From: Flavobacterium piscisymbiosum
Lineage (GTDB): Bacteria > Bacteroidota > Bacteroidia > Flavobacteriales > Flavobacteriaceae
Assembly: GCF_020905295.1 (NCBI RefSeq)
Contig: NZ_JAJJMM010000001.1
Location: 5,518,001-5,582,000, forward strand
Length of the DNA stretch: 64,000 nucleotides
Direction: 5' to 3'
Shown: positions 52,636 through 59,902 of the stretch, piece by piece
Layout of the letters: each line of letters begins with the position of its first letter
How positions within the stretch are numbered: the stretch's first letter is position 1
The notes under the pieces: generated by a model
Told to the model about the DNA's origin: nothing
What the model saw: only the letters and a program-made list of their open reading frames with translations
The model's database searches: none
Made by a program: the position numbers and the translations under genes

Positions 52636-53466
52636 TTAAAATATTCCCATATTTTCAGGCTTGATCGTAAAACCGATACGGACCATACTTTTGTGTTCCT
52701 GATAATCGATCAAACTTTCTGTATAACCCACAAACCATTGCAGCGTGAGATAATAATTCTCGCTTTTATACGGCCTCCAATTTACTTGTGTCTGCAAAGA
52801 TCCGTAATTGATAAGTCCGCTTCCTTTCCTGAAAAGAATATCAGCGCTCCATCTTCCGGGTTGTATCTGATACGTTGCACTCGCTTCGCCATAACCCACA
52901 TATTTGGTAAGTCCGGGATTATCCTCTTTATCCACAAGCGGAATCCATCCTCTTAAACCAACAATCCAACGTGGAGAAATCTGGGATTTTAAGGAAAAAG
53001 CAAGCATGTTCCAGGTTCGTGAATAAATAGAATCCCTTCCATTTGATTCATGTTCGAATGAGACACTTCCGTAAGTCAACCTATTGCCTTTTAAATAAAA
53101 CGGACGAACAATCGCTACACCGGGATTAAAATTAATTTCTGAGAATGGTTTTGAACTTGCATAAATATCCCAAAACGCTTTTTGGGTATACATTAAATAC
53201 GGAAAAAATCCTCCCCATAAAGGCTTTGAATTCAATCGTAATTTAAAACTTACCTGATATTTTACATCGGCAGTATTGCGGGTAATATCTGTATTGACTG
53301 GAACTCCTGTTAAAAAATAATTATCTTTATGAACAGAAAAACTGGGCTCTTTTAAAAGTGAATCTGCTGCCCGGAAATTTTTTTTCTCTTCTACAATTTG
53401 AGAAATTTGCGAATTTGATTTAATTGAAAATAAAACAAAAAAAATCAGTAGGTATTTGAAATGCAT
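52636..53466 (-). CDS. Outer-membrane phospholipase A (OMPLA-like)
   Basis: The 276-residue protein has a signal peptide (MHFKYLLIFFVLFSIKSNSQ), then a 12-strand barrel. The catalytic block SFEHESNGRDSIYSRTWN carries the His-Ser pair of the OMPLA family (HxSNG) and a downstream Asn for the triad. It ends in a C-terminal strand (ESLIDYQEHKSMVRIGF). Such enzymes hydrolyse misplaced phospholipids of the outer leaflet. It converges with the ThuA gene and has no obvious operon partner. Confidence 0.88.
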   Translation of the reverse strand: MHFKYLLIFFVLFSIKSNSQISQIVEEKKNFRAADSLLKEPSFSVHKDNYFLTGVPVNTDITRNTADVKYQVSFKLRLNSKPLWGGFFPYLMYTQKAFWDIYASSKPFSEINFNPGVAIVRPFYLKGNRLTYGSVSFEHESNGRDSIYSRTWNMLAFSLKSQISPRWIVGLRGWIPLVDKEDNPGLTKYVGYGEASATYQIQPGRWSADILFRKGSGLINYGSLQTQVNWRPYKSENYYLTLQWFVGYTESLIDYQEHKSMVRIGFTIKPENMGIF

Positions 53467-53851
53467 TTATGAATGGTAATTATTTTTAATTTTAAAATAA
53501 ATGTACTTCATTTTAGGAAATTGCATTAACTCAATAAAAATAAGGTTGACTCAATAACTTTATGCCGATTTTTTTCAGCATTAAAATTTTCTACACAAAC
53601 AGTTACTTATCCATAAAAAAAATGAAATATAATACCTTATTATAGAACTGTCTGCATATCTTTTCATACATTTTTTTGCTGCTTAATACACCAATTTTGT
53701 TCCATCAAAAATAAGCGCCACTCAATCTTAATGAGCCAAAAACGGGCTCTTTCCTAATTATTTTTAGTACCTTGTAGTACCAAAATTTCTTTTACACTGT
53801 TGAAAGTGTGAATTTTTATTTCCAAAAAACGTAATCCATAAGACCTGTTTT
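53467..53851. other. Intergenic region, no gene seen
   Basis: About 385 AT-rich bases between the divergent phospholipase gene and the coiled-coil lipoprotein gene. It contains two GTACC direct units (TAGTACCTTGTAGTACC near 53767) and an ACACT/AGTGT mini-inverted repeat near 53790-53815, possibly an operator. No perfect TAnnTTTG was identified. Confidence 0.5.
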
Positions 53852-54427
53852 ATGAAAAAAATCCCTCTATTATTGATCCTTACATGCCTTTTTATTTCAT
53901 GTGAAAACAAAAAAGAACTTGAACTGCAAAAAAGAGAACAAGCTTTAAATGTAAGAGAAGAAAAAATAGCCGAAAAGGAATCAGACTATCAATCCCTGCT
54001 CCTGTTTCGCGACAGTATTTTTGCCTTAAAAGATACCGTAAAAGATATCACCTCGTCTATAAAAGAATGGCCGGAAAACATTCAGGGAATCTGGAACAGT
54101 AAAATGTTGTGTCGCGAATCTAACTGTAGCAAATACGTAATTGGAGATCAGCGCAACGAAACCTGGCAATTTTTATCAGATTCTACAGGAATTTATACGA
54201 ATGTTTTAAACAACAAAAAGCTTATTCGGGTGTTTCAGGCAAAATATATTGATGAAAAAATATTGCTTGAATTTAAAACGGACACTATCTCTAAAAATGG
54301 TGTAAAAATAAATGTGGTTCTTGATGATATCAAAAACAATGTCATAAAAGGTACACAGACCATAACGGGACAGGATAACTGTACGGCAAGATTTTCTGTA
54401 GAACTGACTCTTCCTCAAAAAAAATAA
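53852..54427 (+). CDS. Coiled-coil lipoprotein of unknown function
   Basis: The 191-residue product has a lipobox (MKKIPLLLILTCLFISC, Cys17) and then a helical heptad stretch (LELQKREQALNVREEKIAE). A C-terminal beta domain of about 120 residues follows (GIWNSKMLCRESNCSKYVIG, NCTARFSVELTLPQ) with two Cys in CRESNC. It resembles an Ig-like or lipocalin fold but is not recognised. It ends three bases before the antiporter gene and may be its periplasmic accessory. Confidence 0.65.
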   Translation: MKKIPLLLILTCLFISCENKKELELQKREQALNVREEKIAEKESDYQSLLLFRDSIFALKDTVKDITSSIKEWPENIQGIWNSKMLCRESNCSKYVIGDQRNETWQFLSDSTGIYTNVLNNKKLIRVFQAKYIDEKILLEFKTDTISKNGVKINVVLDDIKNNVIKGTQTITGQDNCTARFSVELTLPQKK

Positions 54428-54430
54428 TAT

Positions 54431-56551
54431 ATGTTACTAAGTATACAACACGTAAGCCTCCCCATAGAAGATCCTCTGTTAAAATTCCTCATTGAGCTAA
54501 TTATCATATTATGCATTCCGCTTTTGTTGAATAAAATAAAAGTACCGCATCTTTTGGGTCTTATTATAGCCGGAGCTGTCATAGGCCCAAACGGATTTAA
54601 TGTGCTTGCCAGGGACAGCAGTGTCGTAGTAACGGGTACAACCGGACTTCTTTATATCATGTTTTTGGCAGGACTTGAAATTGACATGGGCGATTTTAAA
54701 AAGAATAAATGGAAAAGTATCACCTTTTCACTCTATACTTTTATAGTGCCTTTTGTACTGGGACTTATTGGCGGTTATTATGTCTTGCATTTTTCTGTTT
54801 TAACCACCGTACTGTTTGCCAGTCTCTTTTCGTCGCACACTCTTATTGTATATCCTATGATAAGTAAACTCGGCATCGCCAAAAAACTGGCTGTAAACAT
54901 AACTGTTGGCGGAACAATGATTACAGATGTACTTTCACTGGTTGTTTTAGCCGTTGTCGTAGGTATGTCGCAAGGAGAAGTAGGAACTTCGTTTTGGGTA
55001 AAACTATCGGTTTCTATGGTGGTATTTGCTTCGATCGTTTTACTCGTATTTCCTATTATAGCGCGCTGGTTTTTTAAGAATGTCGAAGATAAAATTTCGC
55101 AGTATATATTTGTCATTGTCATGATATACCTTGCGGCTTTACTGGCAGAATTAGCCGGAATTGAAGCCATCATTGGAGCGTTCTTTGCTGGTCTTGCCCT
55201 CAACCGACTTATACCGCATACCTCATCGCTTATGAATCGCGTAGAATTTGTTGGAAACGCGATTTTCATTCCCTTCTTTCTTATAAGTGTTGGTATGCTT
55301 ATCGATTTTAATGCTTTTATACAGAGTTGGGAAACGCTGGGCGTAGCTTCGATTATGCTGATAGCTTCTATTGGGGGGAAATATGCAGCCGCTATTTTGA
55401 CCAAAAAAACATTTAAGCTTACCAATGACGAGGGTACGCTTATTTTTGGAATGAGCGCCGCCTCTGCTGCTGCGACATTAGCTTCTGTAATGGTAGGATA
55501 CAATATTATTTTGTTCGAAAATGAAGCAGGAGAACCTGTGCGTCTTTTGAATGAACATGTACTGAACGGAAGTATTTTACTCATTCTGGTTTCCTGTACA
55601 ATTTCGTCATTTGTTTCAATGGCTAGTGCTCAGCGAATCGCAGATTCAGATAAAGAAGAAACCGTTGCAGGAACAAGTCATGAAAAAGAAAAAATACTGT
55701 TGGCCTTAAATCATGAAAACACCGTTGAAAAATTAGTCAATCTGGGCTTGCTTATAAAAACACAAACCAATAAAGACAGCCTGTTTGCCGTAAATATTAT
55801 CAATGAAGCTAAAAGTGAATCCTCGTCTAAAAATGCAGAAAAACTGCTTGGTGAAGCCGTAAATATGGCTGCCGGAGCAGATGTAAAACTAAATCCTATT
55901 ACCCGACATGATAATGATGTAGTATTAGGAATAAGCAATGTAGTCAAAGAGCAAAGTATTACAGATCTAATCATTGGACTGGAAGAAGAAAAAGGTTTTT
56001 CATCTTCATTCACATACAATCTTTATAATGGTTATTTACGCAATAAGGAAATAAACGTCATTATATATCATGCCGTTCAACCCGTTGCCACCATAAAAAA
56101 ATATGCTGTATTGATTCCTGCAAATGCAGAGCGTGAACCTGGTTTTTTTCATTCCTTATTAAGAGTATGGAATATTGGCAAAAACTCAGGTGCTAAGATG
56201 AGTTTTTATGCCAATGACAAAACAACAGAGATCTTAAAGAGCATCATTAAAAAAGCAAATATCGAAGCTGTTTTTAATCCCGTAACCGCATGGCAGGAAG
56301 CACAGGAAGCTGCTTGCAATTTAGAACAGGACGAAGGTTTGATTGTATTAATGGCAGACAGAGGCATGAATTCTTATTTTTCGCAAATGCAAAATGTACC
56401 TGAAATTTTAAACAAAAATCTAAACAACAATAATTATATCCTGATTTATCCTTTTTCGAAAATTGACAAAACCGTTACCGAAAAAAGAGCGGTAAGCAAT
56501 CTGGATGATTTTGCTGACATTGGAAAAATTATCGGACGAATTTTTAAATAA
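54431..56551 (+). CDS. Monovalent cation:proton antiporter (CPA2/KefB-like) with USP-like C-terminal domain
   Basis: The first 410 or so of 706 residues form about 12 transmembrane helices of the Na+/H+ exchanger fold: LLGLIIAGAVIGPNGFNVLA, FLAGLEIDMGDFKK and the central IGAFFAGLALNRLIPH. The cytoplasmic C-terminal part (about 420-700) contains two diverged universal-stress-like modules (ILLALNHENTVEKLVNLGLL; YAVLIPANAEREPGFFHSLL) in place of a KTN domain. It could exchange Na+ or K+ for H+ in pH homeostasis. The genes on either side are small and unassigned. Confidence 0.88.
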   Translation: MLLSIQHVSLPIEDPLLKFLIELIIILCIPLLLNKIKVPHLLGLIIAGAVIGPNGFNVLARDSSVVVTGTTGLLYIMFLAGLEIDMGDFKKNKWKSITFSLYTFIVPFVLGLIGGYYVLHFSVLTTVLFASLFSSHTLIVYPMISKLGIAKKLAVNITVGGTMITDVLSLVVLAVVVGMSQGEVGTSFWVKLSVSMVVFASIVLLVFPIIARWFFKNVEDKISQYIFVIVMIYLAALLAELAGIEAIIGAFFAGLALNRLIPHTSSLMNRVEFVGNAIFIPFFLISVGMLIDFNAFIQSWETLGVASIMLIASIGGKYAAAILTKKTFKLTNDEGTLIFGMSAASAAATLASVMVGYNIILFENEAGEPVRLLNEHVLNGSILLILVSCTISSFVSMASAQRIADSDKEETVAGTSHEKEKILLALNHENTVEKLVNLGLLIKTQTNKDSLFAVNIINEAKSESSSKNAEKLLGEAVNMAAGADVKLNPITRHDNDVVLGISNVVKEQSITDLIIGLEEEKGFSSSFTYNLYNGYLRNKEINVIIYHAVQPVATIKKYAVLIPANAEREPGFFHSLLRVWNIGKNSGAKMSFYANDKTTEILKSIIKKANIEAVFNPVTAWQEAQEAACNLEQDEGLIVLMADRGMNSYFSQMQNVPEILNKNLNNNNYILIYPFSKIDKTVTEKRAVSNLDDFADIGKIIGRIFK

Positions 56552-56617
56552 AATAAAACGGCTGACCATTAAAAACAAATAAATAATTCTAAATACAAAC
56601 AATCAATTAAATTTAAA

Positions 56618-57175
56618 ATGCAGGAAATTAACGCTACAGGAAATGGAATTCAACTTTACCGAAATTCAAAAAAAACAAAAAAACTATTATTTACTTCTTT
56701 AGGAGTCTGTGTTATTCTGCTTCTTGTTATTCTTTATAGTGCCGGAATATTTGATGGTGAACTAAAAATCAAACCTCTTGTATTTTCAGCCGGAATATTT
56801 TTAGTTATGTTTATTCTTTTGCTAAAAAGCTTGCTGAGTTTAAAAGATAAAAGTCCGCTAATCGACTTAAATAAACAAAACTTCTACGGTAAAACTACAC
56901 CTATGTCAAAATCATTTGGCGTCGTAAATTGGGAAGATGTTGCGGATATTCAATCTCAAAAAACCGGAGGAGATACTTTAGTAGTTGTCACTATTAATAA
57001 CCCTAAAAAATACGAAGGAAGACTTTCTAAAATGCTTTGGAATATGGCTATTAACAAAGAAACCAATCAACTGACATTAATGTATTCCGCTTCTGAAATC
57101 GATGTTGATGCTAACGAGCTTTTTACTTTATTTAATAAATTCTGGAAAGAAAGTAGCTTAGTAAACACATTATAA
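56618..57175 (+). CDS. STM3941-like small membrane protein
   Basis: The 185-residue protein has two hydrophobic helices (about 25-46 and 52-70) after NGIQLYRNSKKTKKLLF. The following PLIDLNKQNFYGKT and VVNWEDVADIQSQKTGGDTL give a pattern I associate with the STM3941 family of two-helix membrane proteins of unknown function. No catalytic residues are apparent. It is separated from the antiporter by 66 bases. Confidence 0.6.
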   Translation: MQEINATGNGIQLYRNSKKTKKLLFTSLGVCVILLLVILYSAGIFDGELKIKPLVFSAGIFLVMFILLLKSLLSLKDKSPLIDLNKQNFYGKTTPMSKSFGVVNWEDVADIQSQKTGGDTLVVVTINNPKKYEGRLSKMLWNMAINKETNQLTLMYSASEIDVDANELFTLFNKFWKESSLVNTL

Positions 57176-57228
57176 TTAGTTCATAATAACAAAACATACT
57201 TAATCCCATTCCAACTTAAGTTCTGAAT

Positions 57229-58245
57229 TTATTTTTCAAAATAAAGATAATTAGTTCCGGTACCTACATTGCGTAATCGTACCTGCGAACCATTAAACTC
57301 AAACACCTTCCAGTTACTGTTCAATTGGGCGAGTGGCGCTGAACTAAAATTTATTTTCAATTCCCTAACACCATATTGTAGAGTAGTTTCCCATTGACCG
57401 GTTTGCGAAACTGCTCCTTTGGTAGCTACTACTGATTGGTCATTTTTAAAAACAAAAGTGTAACCATTATAAGTGGAAGTTTTTTCTGAATCGGCAAAAT
57501 AATACGGAATATCCCAGGAACCATTAGTAAGAGTTGCAACAAAATCGACTGTTACCACGTTATTTTCCGGACAGTAGTCAATAGCATATTTGATTGCATT
57601 TTCGAACTCCTGATTATTGGTAATTGATTTTGTCTGATTCTTGTAATCAGTAATCGAAATTGGATATTGTAAGGCAATATACTGACTGCCGTTTAGGTTT
57701 TTTATAAAATTAAAAAAAGCCTGATCACTTACAATAGATACAGAACTCGCTATCTGGTTAGCGCTATTATAACTATTAATCGTTATGGGATATTTGATAT
57801 TTAGTCCGTTTATTTTAGATAAAAGATCAGGATAAAGATTCCAGTAATTAATCAATTCATTAAAATCTGCTTCGTTGGGAATCACTTTCTGAATGTAGTT
57901 ATAGTACACCATCGTTACAGGAAAATCTATTTTTACAATATCATCATCATACGTACTTGCGTTGATATTGTCTGTTACTTTTTGATAATCTGCTGTTGTA
58001 TTAACTGCAATCTGTACATTATTTACAGTTACGGTGTATGGAAGTTTTATGGTACAATAAGTCGATCCATCAATCATATTATCCTGCACGGTGCTTACCA
58101 TAGCTACCCTTTGCAAATAAGTCGTAAGAGGAGATGTACTGGTAACCGTTCCTTGCGCATTAGAATCCTGCTCTTCTGAATCATTCTGACAGGAGCAAAT
58201 AAGCAGTAAAACAGCCAGGAATAAATATTTTTTTAAAGCGAACAT
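57229..58245 (-). CDS. Repeat-containing lipoprotein with lipocalin-like tail, ECF-regulated candidate
   Basis: The 338-residue lipoprotein (MFALKKYLFLAVLLLICSC, lipobox Cys19) shows about four similar repeats of roughly 60 residues. Each has a beta strand of the form P-x-T/I followed by N and a helix: IKLPYTVTVNNV, VKIDFPVTMVYYN, LNIKYPITINSYN and IALQYPISITDYK. The last 100 residues look lipocalin-like (GSWDIPYYFADSEKTSTYNG; VFEFNGSQVRLRNVGTGTN). It is divergent from the ECF sigma gene. A copy of the ECF-type promoter (58362-58390) reads toward it. The function is unknown; a surface ligand-binding role in the regulon is inference. Confidence 0.7.
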   Translation of the reverse strand: MFALKKYLFLAVLLLICSCQNDSEEQDSNAQGTVTSTSPLTTYLQRVAMVSTVQDNMIDGSTYCTIKLPYTVTVNNVQIAVNTTADYQKVTDNINASTYDDDIVKIDFPVTMVYYNYIQKVIPNEADFNELINYWNLYPDLLSKINGLNIKYPITINSYNSANQIASSVSIVSDQAFFNFIKNLNGSQYIALQYPISITDYKNQTKSITNNQEFENAIKYAIDYCPENNVVTVDFVATLTNGSWDIPYYFADSEKTSTYNGYTFVFKNDQSVVATKGAVSQTGQWETTLQYGVRELKINFSSAPLAQLNSNWKVFEFNGSQVRLRNVGTGTNYLYFEK

Positions 58246-58361
58246 ATTTATATTTTTACAAATGTAATAAAATTTAAAAGATACGGGGTTTTAATATAAC
58301 GCCAGGTTTCTCTCTTCTTCAATACTAAATTATCAAAAGCCAATAGCATTTTATTCTTCTA

Positions 58362-58390
58362 TAAAACAATCAGCTATGCTTTTACCCTAC
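58362..58390 (-). promoter_or_regulatory. Candidate ECF promoter GTAGGGTAA-N14-GTTTTA facing the repeat lipoprotein
   Basis: On the minus strand GTAGGGTAA (58390-58382) is followed by exactly 14 bases and GTTTTA (58367-58362). The same box pair and spacing occur at 58956-58984 and 62510-62538. It would start transcription about 110 bases upstream of the gene at 58245. Confidence 0.7.
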
Positions 58391-58406
58391 TTAAATTAAA
58401 AACAAA

Positions 58407-58414
58407 TACTTTTG
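58407..58414 (+). promoter_or_regulatory. -7 element (TACTTTTG) for the ECF sigma gene
   Basis: TACTTTTG is a perfect TAnnTTTG match, 24 bases before the ATG at 58438. A -33 box is not clear. The sigma gene thus has a housekeeping-type promoter, distinct from the ECF-type promoters around it. Confidence 0.6.
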
Positions 58415-58437
58415 CGTCGTACAAATCGAAAATCTAA

Positions 58438-58953
58438 ATGCCACCAAAAAATCAATCGAATACTTGCGATGAAATATTTTTTTCATCTTTCTTCAAAAGT
58501 CATGTAAAAGCGCTACGAAATTTTCTTTTCTACAAATTTGGCAGCTTAGACCAGGCAGAAGATATTACTCAGGAAGCATTTGTAAAGCTTTGGCAAAACT
58601 GCGCGTCAGTACCACTCGAAAAAGCAAAATCGTACCTTTATACAATTGCAAATAACAGCAGTCTTAATGCAATAGCGCACCAAAAAGTGGTTTTGAGATA
58701 TGAAAAAAACTTCACGGGTTTGGATAAAACAAATGAAAGTCCGGAATATCTTTTGGAAGAAAAACAATTTCAGTCGAAACTTTTAAAAGCCATCGAAGAC
58801 TTAAACGAAAAACAACGCACAGCTTTTTTGATGCATCGAATAGACGGTAAAAAATACAGTGAAATTGCCTTAGAATTAAACATCAGCGTAAAGGCTGTAG
58901 AAAAACGCATTCATTTGGCTTTGTTAAGTCTGCGTAAAGAAATTGATTTATAA
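58438..58953 (+). CDS. ECF RNA polymerase sigma factor (RpoE family)
   Basis: The 171-residue protein has the sigma-2 region (FFKSHVKALRNFLFYKFGSL; DQAEDITQEAFVKLWQN) and sigma-4 region (AIEDLNEKQRTAFLMHRIDG; YSEIALELNISVKAVEKRIH) of Bacteroidota FecI-type sigma factors. It redirects RNA polymerase to genes of a surface-signalling system once the FecR-like protein receives a signal from the receptor. The FecR-like gene starts 50 bases after its stop. The window contains three candidate promoters for it (58362-58390, 58956-58984, 62510-62538). Confidence 0.95.
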   Translation: MPPKNQSNTCDEIFFSSFFKSHVKALRNFLFYKFGSLDQAEDITQEAFVKLWQNCASVPLEKAKSYLYTIANNSSLNAIAHQKVVLRYEKNFTGLDKTNESPEYLLEEKQFQSKLLKAIEDLNEKQRTAFLMHRIDGKKYSEIALELNISVKAVEKRIHLALLSLRKEIDL

Positions 58954-58955
58954 AA

Positions 58956-58984
58956 GTAGGGTAAATTTAGTTCCAATTGTTTTA
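58956..58984 (+). promoter_or_regulatory. Candidate ECF promoter GTAGGGTAA-N14-GTTTTA for fecR-receptor
   Basis: GTAGGGTAA at 58956-58964, 14 bases, GTTTTA at 58979-58984, immediately after the sigma stop and 18 bases before the FecR start at 59003. The identical bipartite sequence precedes two other genes of the locus. Confidence 0.75.
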
Positions 58985-59002
58985 ATAAATAATACTAGTA
59001 CA

Positions 59003-59902
59003 ATGAAAAAAAATCGCTTATTAGCAAAATGGCTCAATGATGATTTATCTCCCGATGAATTAGCTGAATTTGAGGCAGGTCCCGATTTTGAAAAGTATCA
59101 AAAGATAAAAAATTACACCAATCATTTAGAAATAAGTGATTTGGATGAAAACGCCATGTTGTCTAACATTTTGGCGCAGAAAAAAACGACCCCAAAAGTG
59201 GTTCCTTTGTATAAAAAATGGCTATTTAAAGCGGCTGCAATATTTGTTTTAGCACTTGGAATTACTTTCGCCATGAAATTTTTGGTTCCTCAAACACATA
59301 AAGCAGATTTTGGAGAAAAAACTACTTTTTCTTTACCTGATAATTCTGAAGTGGTACTAAACTCAGGTTCTGAAATCAATTATAAAAAATGGAACTGGGA
59401 CAATAACAGGCATCTCGAGCTTAAAGGAGAAGCGTATTTTAGAGTTGCCAAAGGCCGACGATTTGAAGTTCAAACCCTTCTTGGAAAAGTAACCGTTTTA
59501 GGGACTCAATTTAACGTAAAAGCCCGAAAAAATAGGTTTGATGTAGTGTGTTATGAAGGGCGTGTGAAGGTAAATTATGGCAACACTCAAATTCTATTGA
59601 CTCACGGACAAAGCGTAAGTTTTGAAAATGGAAAAGAAATTAAAATGACTGTAAATTCATTGAAGCCGGAATGGACACAAAATCAAATATGTTTTTATAA
59701 AGAAAACATAAGAAGCCTTCTGGACGAAGTTGAAAGACAGTATAATATTAAAATTGAATTAAACACCAAGGACAGCATCGCTTTATTTACCGGAAAATTA
59801 CCGGCAAAAGATTTAAATACAGCCTTACAGATTATTAGTACAACCTATCATTTAGAGTCTAAAAAAGTCTCTGAAAATAAAGTAATTTTTGACGAAAAAT
59901 AA
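59003..59902 (+). CDS. FecR-family anti-sigma/signal transducer
   Basis: ATG 59003 is chosen because MKKNRLLAKWLNDDLSPDEL is the normal anti-sigma N-terminus; the frame 20 codons longer would include the ECF promoter. A single membrane helix near residues 67-88 (KWLFKAAAIFVLALGITFAM) separates a small cytoplasmic part from a periplasmic FecR domain (SLPDNSEVVLNSGSEINY; LKGEAYFRVAKGRRF; VLGTQFNV). The C-terminal DUF4974-like part is LLDEVERQYNIKIEL. It ends one base before the receptor ATG, so they are translationally linked. It probably holds the sigma factor inactive until the receptor binds its ligand. Confidence 0.93.
   Translation: MKKNRLLAKWLNDDLSPDELAEFEAGPDFEKYQKIKNYTNHLEISDLDENAMLSNILAQKKTTPKVVPLYKKWLFKAAAIFVLALGITFAMKFLVPQTHKADFGEKTTFSLPDNSEVVLNSGSEINYKKWNWDNNRHLELKGEAYFRVAKGRRFEVQTLLGKVTVLGTQFNVKARKNRFDVVCYEGRVKVNYGNTQILLTHGQSVSFENGKEIKMTVNSLKPEWTQNQICFYKENIRSLLDEVERQYNIKIELNTKDSIALFTGKLPAKDLNTALQIISTTYHLESKKVSENKVIFDEK

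Noticed and set aside
54778..55584. Long minus-strand frame of 268 codons opposite the antiporter
   Set aside because: The antiporter frame shows coherent transmembrane helices and family motifs; the opposite frame is serine/isoleucine-rich shadow sequence.
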